Positions 47,029 to 57,237 of a stretch of 64,000 nucleotides of DNA are shown here, one piece after another. Source of the DNA: Chrysaora quinquecirrha (taxonomy: Eukaryota; Cnidaria; Scyphozoa; Semaeostomeae; Pelagiidae). The translations under genes and the position numbers were made by a program. Under the pieces are notes generated by a model that was given only the letters and a program-made list of their open reading frames with translations, was not told the origin of the DNA and ran no database searches. Position 1 is the stretch's first letter; each line of letters begins with the position of its first letter. The stretch is taken from contig JACTAT010000014.1 in assembly GCA_014526335.1 (NCBI GenBank), positions 133,250 through 197,249 of the forward strand, given 5' to 3'.

Positions 47029-49705
47029 CTAATTCAGTCTTCTTGTGCTTTCTTCAAAAACATGCTTGAATGTGAAGTTTTCCCTGAAATAACAGTTTTC
47101 AGATGCCAAAAGTGTGTAAGCGACAAATCCGTCATGCTTTCTACACTCTTCTACAATCTTGGTGATTCTGTTTAAAACCAGGTGCAGATAACCTGAAACA
47201 GAAAAGTCATAAATAGCCATTGGATTCGATCAATTACATTATAAAAGACTCGATATCATAAGGCAGGGTTGACTATCATTAAAAGACAGTGCTACACTCT
47301 TAAGCCACTCAACAGTGCTACACTCTTACGCCGACATTGAGCGCAGTTTATCGACTACCGGTGACTCTTTAGAACTAATTCATCGCAACTGTCGACATAA
47401 GCGCTCTGGCAACTAGTTGGCAACCAATTCCTTTCCGATTCAACTAATCGGCGAACAAATCTAGAAAACTGGGCATGTTGTACTTCTGCGATTAGTCTAC
47501 AGCCGATTTCCGTCAGTCGCAGTGTCGCAGTCGACCTGAGCGCTCTTGAGACTGAGATCAACTGTATCCTAAAAGTTCCAACCAGTTGTTGACATGTCGT
47601 TACAGTTACAGCTAGTTGGTGTTAGTTCTATCGTATCTTGGGTCGGCAAGATTTAAGTTCTGGGTGCCAGAGCTCTTGACCATTAACAGACAAAGGTGGC
47701 TTGCTTGCTGAAACCACAAGCTTCATACCCCCCAAAGTCCAGCATTCTGCTTGTCTACAAATGCTGCAAAAATCAGAACATGGTCAAAACCATTAAGCAG
47801 TTTTTAATGGCACTCCTTTTTCAAAGAGAGTGCTACTTTCTTTGAAACATCTATGTTACAGCTGCAACATCATTCAGTCAATATTTCAGTAGAACTTTCT
47901 TGGATATAATTGGATCACAGAATAGGGATTTGATTTGCTGCTTTTTTTTCATCCACTCCCCTTCCTTGCTTCAAGGAGTCTAACTATTGTAAGATGCACT
48001 ATCAGGGTTGGTGTTGGGCTTGTTAAAACTAGTTTTAATTCCAATTTCAGCAGTCTGATAACCTCTGCTAATATAATTCTACCTAAACCTCTCTTTTGAA
48101 TGGGAAGAATTTGAAAGCTTGTCAGTGAAGAGATTCCCCCATTAGGGAGTAATCCCCTTGCTAGCACTTTTGACTTTCCTTATGGACCAACAAGTTATTC
48201 TGTTTTACCATTAATTATTTATTTCTACCAAATTAATATTCATGATATTAAATCGTCCAGTCAATTGGCTTCCAAATGAGATTTATTTCCCTTTAGAAAA
48301 AGTCAATGGCTTTTCAAAGCATCAATTTAAACTATCTTATATTGCTAAGATATTTTTAGGCTGAAATAGAATTTTAAAAGAATTTACCAAAATTTTGCTC
48401 CAAATATCTCATGCTTTTCCAATCTTAATAAGCAATGAAATGCAGACAACTTGATGTCCCTTCATGATTGACCAGTATTCCAAAACTTTACCTCTGCCAC
48501 CACTTGGTTGGCTATCATCCACAGCTGATTTCATGTTGTATGTGCCATTTTCAACACCAACCTCCAAGACAGTGCGAATAGAATTTGAATCATTCTCATG
48601 AGACTCCATGATAATAATATCACCCAAAGATGGGAGAACCACAAGTTCATCAGCTTGAAGTCGTTGATAAAAAGATCCTGATGCTAGTGCATCTAGAGTT
48701 TCCTTAATTTTTCTTGGAAATACAGAGAAATATGCAATTTTTATGTTTTTAGGCAGTTCCTTAGAGCCCCTAACAAGTGCAAACTTGCACCAGTTGTGCA
48801 AAGATGAATTAAATTCACCAAAATTAGGGTGCTCGTTGCAATAACATCTATTTGCTGGGCTTTCTCTGTCAAAATAACTGGAAGGAACCTGAGATACAAT
48901 ATACTTGAGGCATTGCTGTTCGTAGCTACAAGGACCCATATTTTGCATTTTTGAAACAGATTTTGGTCTTGCTAGCATTTTTCTGGAGGAGAGTCTGGCA
49001 GTGACATTTTCTTCCTTGCATCTTTATTGATTGGGGCGATTGACTTGATATTTTTTGCCCCAAGACAACTTTCTCACAGATTTCTGAAGCAGTATCTTTG
49101 CACCGTTTATGAATACCGATTCCACAGTCCTCACATTTTAAACCCTGCGACCAAAGACCCCATATAAACCCTCCACAAACATCACACCATTTTGGGTGGG
49201 CATAAGTGTGAGAGGCAAACTCATGCATCTTTTGGTAGGGTTTCTTTCGATTGCCTTCCATTTTCTTCATTTGCTTACATAAACCAAGAATGTATGTCAT
49301 TAATTCACGAACTGTTTTATATTCTTCGGAATCAGCAAGATCAGATTTGAAAGTATCTCCTTTATGAATGATTTTCTGGTGCTTGATTTCCCCATCAAAA
49401 TTATATGACAGTGTATAGAAACCAGGAGTAGTACTATCCCTCACCAAATATCGACCGGTTTTTCCAGCTAAAAGACGGCTTACTTCGTCCTTCGATACCT
49501 TTCCATGATATTCTTCTATCAACAGATTCCTTTTCTCCGGTGTTCTCATACAAGCAACCATTATCGGCTCTGGGGCTAGCTTCTCTTGAAGGCGGCCTAA
49601 AACATATTTCTGCCATTCTCCATCTTCAGCTTTTGGACTTGTTGTTGCTTCCTCTTTCGAGCTTGCATTTCCGCCAGCGCTACGAATCTTTGAACGATCT
49701 TCCAT
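47029..49705 (-). CDS. SH2-C1 domain protein with a NEURL4-like C-terminal module; two homopolymer frameshifts
   Basis: Exon 1 is 49705-48492 and exon 2 is 47192-47029 (stop at 47031-47029); donor and acceptor phases agree. The ATG at 49705 is the first in frame. Residues 64-145 form an SH2 domain (EEYHGKVSKDEVSRLL, phosphotyrosine arginine in GRYLVRDS). Residues 161-210 form a complete C1 domain: HEFASHTYAHPKWCDVC, CEDCGIGIHKRC, C210. The frame then breaks at the T6 run 49051-49056 (plus strand) and again at the T5 run 48978-48982; one base missing in each would keep one frame open through KSIAPINKDARKK, SLPDSPPEK and LARPKSVSKMQNM. The C-terminal part has SYFDRESPANRCYCNEHPNF, NWCKFALVRG and IAYFSVFPRKIKETLDAL, in the order seen in the NEURL4-type C-terminal module, but the usual His after AY is Phe. 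Exon 2 adds RITKIVEECRKHDGFVAY. Chimaerins share SH2-C1 but have RhoGAP, which is absent. Likely a cytoplasmic phosphotyrosine and lipid adaptor; role unknown. Confidence 0.75.
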
Positions 49706-50504
49706 TTTAAATATTAATGATTTTCCCAAGTCTTTTGCGAGTATTTCATGACATTTCTAACGACATTTCAACACTGTTTTAGCTCTGTTTGAGCTCAGTT
49801 AAAATTTCATTCCGATACTTGTTTTACAGTTTAGGCCCAGTCGGATTTTGCAGATCCGCTGGTTGCTTTGTATGACGTTGTGTATTGTCTTCTGTCTTTG
49901 TCTACACCTTTGTTTACGTAACAACTCGAACCAGGCCACGTCCGTCCAGATGAAGCGAGAAAGCGAAAGTGTTGGTGAAAAATTTGGGAAACTATTTGAC
50001 GGATACCCGTATACTTGCTTTTTTATTTTTTATTTTTATGGCCAGTAAAGAAGTTTCAAGGTTGCCCCTACATAAAACCCCCGACGACCGTATCGTAGTT
50101 CTCGAAACATTACGTATGCCACACCTTTTAAAGGGGTGGGGTGGAGTTGATGAACTACCCCTCCAAAGCAACCCCTAAAATACTTTGCGTTCTTCAGTTT
50201 TCCAAGTAATGTTTGATGTTAGGTATAGAACAATCTTCATTTATGACAAAACACTTAAGGTACATCACATTGCTACAAGCAGCCCAACCTCCCAAAAAAG
50301 TTAATGGCCCTGCTTAGGTCAAGTCACTATAGAATATCATTTAAAATCTACTTTAGCTAAAACCTTTGACTGGATTTCCGATTTTGGGCGCGTAAACGTC
50401 CTATGGAAAATATTTCGCGTGATACATATACGGTCCTCGTAACTACCAACCAGGCACCCATTTATTCACATGGGTAAAGAGAGGCACATTTGTGTAACAA
50501 CTAG

Positions 50505-50605
50505 CCCAACGTTGTTATCGCAACACAAGTGGAAAGACCTTGGCTCGAACCCAGAGCATTTCGTTTTGAGTCCTGCACCCTAACCACTGCTCGACAGAGA
50601 CCACA
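50505..50605 (-). repeat. tRNA-derived SINE or tRNA pseudogene
   Basis: On the minus strand GTCGAGCAGTGGTTAGGGTG is an A box with a D-arm-like context. About 30 bp on, CTCTGGGTTCGAGCCAAGG holds a B box (GGTTCGAGCC). The variable arm resembles a long-arm tRNA, but the acceptor stem does not pair well. Likely a SINE head. Confidence 0.55.
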
Positions 50606-50844
50606 CACAATCAGACAATGCATTTTCAGCACTGAACTTTTAAGTTTCACTATGGCAAGCACAAATCCACTCTTTCTTAAACCCTAGAAAGTCAGAAAGG
50701 GGTGACGTTTCCAACCTAACAGAGACCCAAAAGCGAATTAAAATATAGTTTGGAAAATTTAAGAAAGGCAGATTTTGCTTGAAACTAAACGTTGTTCTTA
50801 TTGCGTAGAAGAGTTGACCGTGTCTTCCTTTTGTGGCAGTACCG

Positions 50845-50977
50845 TAGACTTATTACATTCTTCGTATTCTACGCTCCTCCACACCCACCACCCCGCTCCA
50901 CTCTGAGGAAACAACAATTATTCTATTGTAGCTGTTGTAGCTGTTTCCGAAAGAGTGGGAGGAATGTAATAAGTCTA
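50845..50977. mobile_element. TA-flanked MITE family (copy F)
   Basis: TAGACTTATTACATTC at the left is the exact inverse of GAATGTAATAAGTCTA at the right, with TA at both outer edges. The interior contains ACGCTCCTCCAC and AACAACAATTATTC, related to the family words. The 133-bp copy also has internal symmetry (GTAGCTGTTGTAGC). Confidence 0.75.
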
Positions 50978-51126
50978 GCAGCACAGTAAAATGTCTACTA
51001 TACAACAGGTTGCTACTTTTCGCAGGTGTGTATCCAAGTTGTACTATAGTGGTTGCGCGAACTCCCGCGGCAAACCCACAAACGCACAGTTTTAAACTGA
51101 AGTCTAACCATGTATAACCCTCTACT

Positions 51127-51841
51127 CAGGGGCGCAAATGAGGGGGGTGTTGGGGGGTGTGACACCCCCCCAATAATTTTTCCAACCGGTCCCAGTAGCT
51201 ACTTTATAGTGATAAAGTCGGTCCCGATCCGGCTCTGAACTAAATTATTTCCATTTTCAATAGTAATAAACAGAGTTGTACCCGAAACCCAAAGAAAAAT
51301 CGGTAAAAAATTGCTTTCATGCAGATCATTGAACATTGAACTTATTTCACTACGCTGTTTTGCATAGCAGGAAATAGTGGTGATGTTTCCTTGAAAGAAC
51401 AAATTAGCAAACAAAAGGGCCAGAGCAGCTAGGTGGGACAACTTTCGGCCAATTGCAACCCAATCCCTTCATGACAGTACAATGTATTGGTAGTCAATAC
51501 TGCCGTTAGTCAGGAGATGCCTAGCTGTAAAACAAAGACAAGTTGTGTCAGCCATTTCTGGCCTTATTTTATATATTTCTGAACAATTCCGGGCGCCAGG
51601 CGACAACATCGACATAAATTTTGACAAAACTTGTTGTTTCTTAGTTTTCTTCAACAGCTGGGCTGCGCAAAAATTACATTAAAAGAGTCCTGAAAGGGTC
51701 ACCAGAGCGATTCTAGCAACCCAACTTTTCAAAATTTTCAGGGGAAGCATAGGTGGGTGCGCTTTTCGGCACACAAAGACCAATACCTTTCGGTCCCACT
51801 TCATGACACCCGCCCAATAATTTTTTCGATTTGCGCCCCTG
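51127..51841. mobile_element. Non-autonomous hAT-type transposon with 8-bp target duplication
   Basis: The element starts CAGGGGCGCAAAT and ends ATTTGCGCCCCTG, a perfect 13-bp inverted pair of the CAGGGGCG type used by hAT transposons. It is flanked by the exact 8-bp direct repeat CCTCTACT (51119-51126 and 51842-51849), the hAT target-site length. Subterminal words GTGTGACACCCCCCCAATAA and CATGACACCCGCCCAATAA are also inverted or shared between ends. At 715 bp it carries no transposase. Intact ends and duplication suggest fairly recent insertion. Confidence 0.93.
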
Positions 51842-54800
51842 CCTCTACTGCCTTCTTTAGAGAACAAATTTCCAGCCAAACTTGTTTTCAGTTATTTGGT
51901 AGTTTTTATACAGACATAAAAAACAAAATATCTACCATTTCAGCATTTCAGGAATCAGGTACGCAGCATACATTGGTAAAAATGCAAAGTGAATATGTCA
52001 CTGGAAAAAACCTTTGCAGGTTTGATTTCGGGGGAGGGGTTGCTACATCTCCTTCCTTGTCAAAATCTGTAAGCGTACTCTTAGAAGCTGCAATCCCTAA
52101 CAGCAAGAATTTTTTTTAACTTTGCTGCTTAATTCACCATAGTTCACCAAAGTTCAACCTAGTTGTATAGTGTGTACAGTATAAAGCATCAACATTACTT
52201 AGGGCTCTAGCGACATTCGTCTTCTTGCCTTCTCTGCTCTTACAAGTTTTTCGTTTTGCAATTTTCCCTCGATCGTTTGCTGCCAAAAAAGACTAGAACT
52301 AAAATAGTAATAGCAAAGGAAGGACTGTTTGGGAAGGGGGCTCTTTACCGCGATTATGATGCCTAGAAGCGGGCTAAAGCTGATGCATAAATAAATTGCA
52401 ATCTACTATACACATTCCGACTGGCGCTGTTTAGAAGAAGTGACATTTTTGCCTTCCTGGCAGATCAATAATTTGCTATGCAGTCTTTTTATTTTATGAA
52501 AACTTATCTCCTGGGCCCATTACTAAGTATCTTAAATTTTAGGGTCTCTAGATCTGGGTTTATATGAACCGGTTTCTTTCTGACATAAAAAAACTCTTAT
52601 TTGGGTCATGTCATACTTTGAAAAACTTATTGGTTAAGTTATGGGTTACCATTTTGCTATTTCCGGTAATTTTGGGGTGGTCTGGGGGTAGGCTGTTGCC
52701 CTTTGCGGTAGCCCATGGTATCTTTGCTTTGCTCTATTAATGGTATCACCCCTGTTGTCCGAGATATTCACATTCCCTACCGAAACTCCATTTGTCTCTA
52801 CTGTCAGTTTTGGATCCACTGAAAGCCGCTGAAATTTGTAACATTTCTGCGTAACTTTTACACCATGAATACAACAAGCCAACAGGTAGATTTCCGAAGG
52901 TTTTTAGCTACTATGTTATATCTGAACTGTGGAAGGATAACTTAGTAGTTAAAAAACACGATATCAAGATTAAGCCTCTCCGAAAAACGAGTGCACTTTG
53001 TTCGTAAATTCACGATTTATGGTCTTCTCTTTAATCGCTAATTATATTGGCGAGGTAGAAATTCGCAGAAAATCGTGAAATCAGCTTAAATCTAGGTACT
53101 ATGGTTATTCGACGTATTGTCTCGCACAGGATCTAGGTTGGACACCATAAATTTTTAATCGCAGTATTTGCGAGAAAATTGTACGATCGTCAGCTTCTGT
53201 ATGGCAGGTACGATTATGACTGCTGGTTTATTACGTCGCTTGAAAACAAGTTTGTGAAGTTATAGTTCGGCTGAATTTGTAAAGATAGCTTTTGGCATGG
53301 ATATATTTGCATTATTATACATATAATAAATGTATTACATCATACTATCGTCTCAAAGAGCTTACAGTTTCAGTCGTGTGTACACAGGTGGGAATTAACA
53401 GCACAGAGACGAGATTCTTAGAGGCCTAACTGGTGTTGTGGAACGCAGCAGAGCGAAGTAATAGATAATTCACAGGTTTCACAGATTGATGAAACCCACG
53501 ACAGAGGTACGAATTACTTTAGTTAACGAGCAATTTGATTTTAATAGCGTTACTATTTAACGAACTTCCCTAAACTGCTCGTTGCTATAGAAAGGAACAG
53601 GTTATTTTCACGCATTCCTTCAATCAACACACTGGTTTGTTCATTACAGTAATGTTTCCTTTAGATTTTTAGACTTAAGATGCAATGTTTCCTGTACAAA
53701 ATTAAGAACGTTAATGGGAACAAGGACTATTTCCAGGAACTCTCTTATTTGAAATTTGCTTTGGTGCGAAATTTTCCCGCCTTCTGGAAGAGGTTAGGAA
53801 AATTTCCTAAAAGTTTCAAGATGAAAAACTTCATCTATCCATAGCGAAGTGAAAAAGTTTGGGAGAGGATTTTCTAGTTTGAAGAAAGGGGTACATTTGT
53901 TTTAAAGAAGGGGTACAATGGTCGAGTAAAAGTGGCATTTGAGAGGGTCAAGCGCTCGCCGATTTTTACACCAATGAATACTGTACTGGTGGTGACAAAA
54001 TATAATAGAACATCAACGTCGAAATTTTTTAAATTAATAAACAATATTTTCAAAATTTTCATTATTTTTCTGACCACTAACAGACCTTAGAGACTTATCT
54101 CCAGATTAGAATTTCCAATTTTTTGTTCTGCTCACGAGCTAATTTATGCAAATATGATAACATGGCTAAACCATATATTTAAGGTCATGCTTTCCTTTGA
54201 AATACTTATTGACCAAGTGAAATTGCAATTAATAATGCAAAATCGCTTAAGAGGATCAAACGTCTAGAAAGACTGGAAAGCAAAACATTACAACTACGAG
54301 TTAAAAAATAATGATTTATTGGAATCAGAACTCATCCAAGACTTGCTTGAGACCGAGACACAGAAAGATAAGAATTTTTGCCTACTCGACTTGGCCTGGT
54401 TCAAACATCATGCTCCTCATGTTTCGAGCCTGTATGAAAAGTATATGTAGTTGTTGATTTTTGGAGGCTATTTGGAGGCCTGGAGGGACTTGGATGTCCT
54501 TGTGCAATCAAGAACAACAAACGCATAGCCATCATTTCGTTCGAGATCTGGTTCAAGTTGGAAGAAGAATAACACGTAATTTCAAGCAAACGGAAGCATT
54601 TCACTTGGTAGCACTAAGCTTAAAGCCTAAAGTCTGAAAGTAGCAATTTTTCCAGATATTCAGCTCTGAAAAAAAGCAATAGTATATTTGGAAACTACGA
54701 ATCTTACGATAATTCCGAGGAAATTCGGATAACTGTAAACGATCTTGTCAATAAAACCACTAATCAATGAGCGTAGGGTATTCTAAGAACAAGGAGAATC

Positions 54801-55369
54801 ATAGACAGATAGCAACAGCATCCTTTTACTGTGCATGAAATCTCTGACTTCACTGCAAATCCTTCAGAAATCTCCGAAAACCTTTGAGTTTACAGGTATC
54901 CATTCAAAAAACCTTAACTTTCAAAAGTCTCTTTAGGAGGTAAAGTATCTGTCCCTCCAATCCGAGGGGGTACATCGGGGGTACATCAAATCAAACCGGT
55001 ATTGACTGCTAATGATGGTGTTGATGGGTTTTTGCAGATGATTCTCTCGACACTCGACGGGTAGCTTTTTGTTTGAAATGCCCTCAAGGGGTTGGGGGTT
55101 CCAATAAAACGGAACACGATTTCGATCGGCGATTTTTCCGCATGGAAACAGAATTTCATTTGATAGCTTTGCAAAGCAAATTCTTTGATACGATACGGAA
55201 CGGAAATTCAAATAATTTGACCACGGAAAAACGGGAAAATCGCAAAAGATGGCCGGCAATTCGGCAATTTCACCCCCTTGGAAACCTCTACTTATATGCG
55301 ACGACATGAACTTTACTAATTCTACAAATTGTAGACTCAAAATGCTGCGTTGGGAATAATGAGCCTAAA

Positions 55370-55450
55370 ATTACAATAGCTACTGAAGGTTGATCGCATC
55401 TCAGTCGCTCTGAGATCCTAGCAATTGGCGCTGAAACATCACCACCTTGA
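55370..55450 (+). repeat. SINE tail fragment
   Basis: GAGATCCTAGCAATTGGCGC and ACATCACCACCTTGACATTC match the conserved tail of the GAAGGTG SINE family. The tRNA-like head is missing. Confidence 0.6.
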
Positions 55451-55830
55451 CATTCATTCAGCTCTTCCATAGCTATACTGCAGAGGTACCTATTACGGAT
55501 TTCTGAAAATTCGCCATTGAAAAAAGTACATGCCTATAGAATAAGCTGTTTGTTCAAGCAGCAGGTAGTACTTGTTATTCATTGATGACCAAACCCAGAT
55601 AAACGAGCTCAGTGTGTCGCTATAAGAATCGAAGCATCCATTGAAATCTCGATTGTGTTTTAACGATTCTAGATCCATAAATAATTCATATGGGATAAGA
55701 TTTCTTACTATATGTGGATCAGGTGTTTTTGATAAAAAAAAACAGCGACTCCCACCATTATAATCTTTATGAAGAAAAGCACGCAAGCCAGCTTGAGATT
55801 TACACGTTAGCACGTTCAGTGTCCAGGACA

Positions 55831-56004
55831 GAAGGTGTTGTGGCTTTCGTGGTCCAGTCCAGGTAGGTTCCAGGTGCTAGTGAAATCGGGGTTCAAGCCT
55901 CAGCAATGGTTGCGGCACACCCAGGGTCGAGATCTCGTTACTTCATCTACTTTTGAGATCCTAGGAACTGGCACTAAAAGACACCATTTCGCCTTCGCCT
56001 TCAC
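55831..56004 (+). repeat. tRNA-derived SINE (copy 3, near full length)
   Basis: GAAGGTGTTGTGGCTTTCGT (A box TGGCTTTCGTGG), then the B box GGGGTTCAAGCCTC at about 55888-55901. The tail follows: GAGATCCTAGGAACTGGCAC, ending CACCATTTCGCCTTCGCCTTC. This plus-strand copy best shows the layout of the family: Pol III head, about 40-bp centre, conserved 3' tail without a poly-A run. Confidence 0.82.
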
Positions 56005-56454
56005 AAAACTACGCCAATACAACCTACAATCCTTCACAAAATATATTAAGACTACCAGAAAATACGCACAATTATGCATTTTTCAACGCTTATATCCTAA
56101 CTTGTATAATATTTACCCCCCTCCCTCCCCCACAAGCAATGTTTTAGGACGAAAAAGCCCTTAGAAACAAACAGGTACCAAAATTCATCACAAACAACAT
56201 CGACAATAGGGGAAGGAGATGTGGTCTCAGAATTTTTGTGAACGATTGTAAGTTCAAGACCGATGTGACAGAAGAAATAATTTAAGTGATCAATGACTTC
56301 CAACTGTTTTTTAAGAAAGGCCAAGACACAGAGTGAGCAATGTGAGGTCCGGATAGCTTCAGTCATGCGAAGTGCCTTAGTAAGTTAGCAAAGCGAGTTT
56401 AGGCTTCGCGTTTAAGCTACGGTAGCGTCACAGTATGGGTTGCTTTCTAATCAT

Positions 56455-56525
56455 GACGTTTGTCTACTTGTATTTCTAAGACCCTAGCAACTGGCGCAAA
56501 ATTTACCATTTCACCTCTATCAAAA
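56455..56525 (+). repeat. SINE tail fragment
   Basis: CTAAGACCCTAGCAACTGGC and TTTACCATTTCACCTCTATC match the 3' tail of the same SINE family; no head is present. Confidence 0.55.
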
Positions 56526-56705
56526 ATTGATTCAGCAATAAGGTTTGAAAGGCATGGAAATTTTGAGGAGCTTTCGGATGAGGTTTTATTTCATTTGACA
56601 TGGCGAATCGACGACACCAGGCGACAAGCGGAGTTGAAACGTAAGGAACTACGACAAAAACTCAAATTAAACCTATTCTGAAGTTTTAATGGTGTCCAGC
56701 TAGTC

Positions 56706-56876
56706 AGGGTGAAGGTGAAATGGTATTTTAGCGTCAGTCGCTTGGATCGTTAGCAGGTTAACAAACTGAGACCTCGACCCAGGCTGTGACGCTACCATGG
56801 CTGGGCTCCAGCCCTGACCTGAGCTCCCGACACCACAAGTCAGCTGGGTTACAAAACGATGCCTCAGCACCTTCAA
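56706..56876 (-). repeat. tRNA-derived SINE (copy 4)
   Basis: The inverted tail GGTGAAGGTGAAATGGTATT comes first on the plus strand. The minus-strand head follows: GAAGGTGCTGAGGCATCGTT, a mutated B box (GGCTGGAGCCC) and GGTCGAGGTCTCAG. It lies about 360 bp upstream of the kinesin start. Confidence 0.78.
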
Positions 56877-57237
56877 ACCAACAGTAACCAACCAATTTCA
56901 AGAAAAGCCATGGCACACGACTAGCAAATTGTAGCATATGTACTTGCTGTTATGTCGATCTTCAGTGATTAATAATACATGCTAGTAATTAAAAACGTCT
57001 GACGGCCACCATCTTGAACAAAAAGCATTATGTATGTTTACTATAAAAAATATAGGAAAGCCTTATAAGATCTATAGCTTAAAAATTAAAGAAACGTGCT
57101 AAGTCTATTAGGGACCTGCACTCGGATCTGTATCTCTGAGCTTCGTTTAGTGTCTAAAATGTTCTAACAGTATAGCAATTTCCCATTCTTTAGAGAAAGG
57201 ACAGATAATGCTGGAAACAAGTTTCTAAACTGACAAG

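Larger units (their letters stand above)
49706..57237. other. Repeat-rich intergenic region
   Basis: This is 7.5 kb between divergently transcribed genes. It holds a tRNA-like SINE (50505), MITE copy F (50845), a hAT-type element (51127) and a SINE cluster (55370-56876). The interval 52000-55300 is AT-rich and shows no supported gene; frames such as 54933-55340 are not conserved-looking. Promoters of the two flanking genes should lie at its edges but no clear motif stands out. Confidence 0.5.

Noticed and set aside
47029..49705. Chimaerin (SH2-C1-RhoGAP)
   Set aside because: SH2 and C1 fit, but no RhoGAP sequence follows in any frame; the C-terminal part is of another kind.
50505..50605. Functional tRNA with long variable arm
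   Set aside because: The acceptor arms do not pair and no terminator run is seen; better read as SINE or pseudogene.
54933..55340. 135-codon minus-strand frame in the intergenic region
   Set aside because: No domain, no conserved-looking motif and no splice chain; overlapping open frames on the other strand suggest chance.
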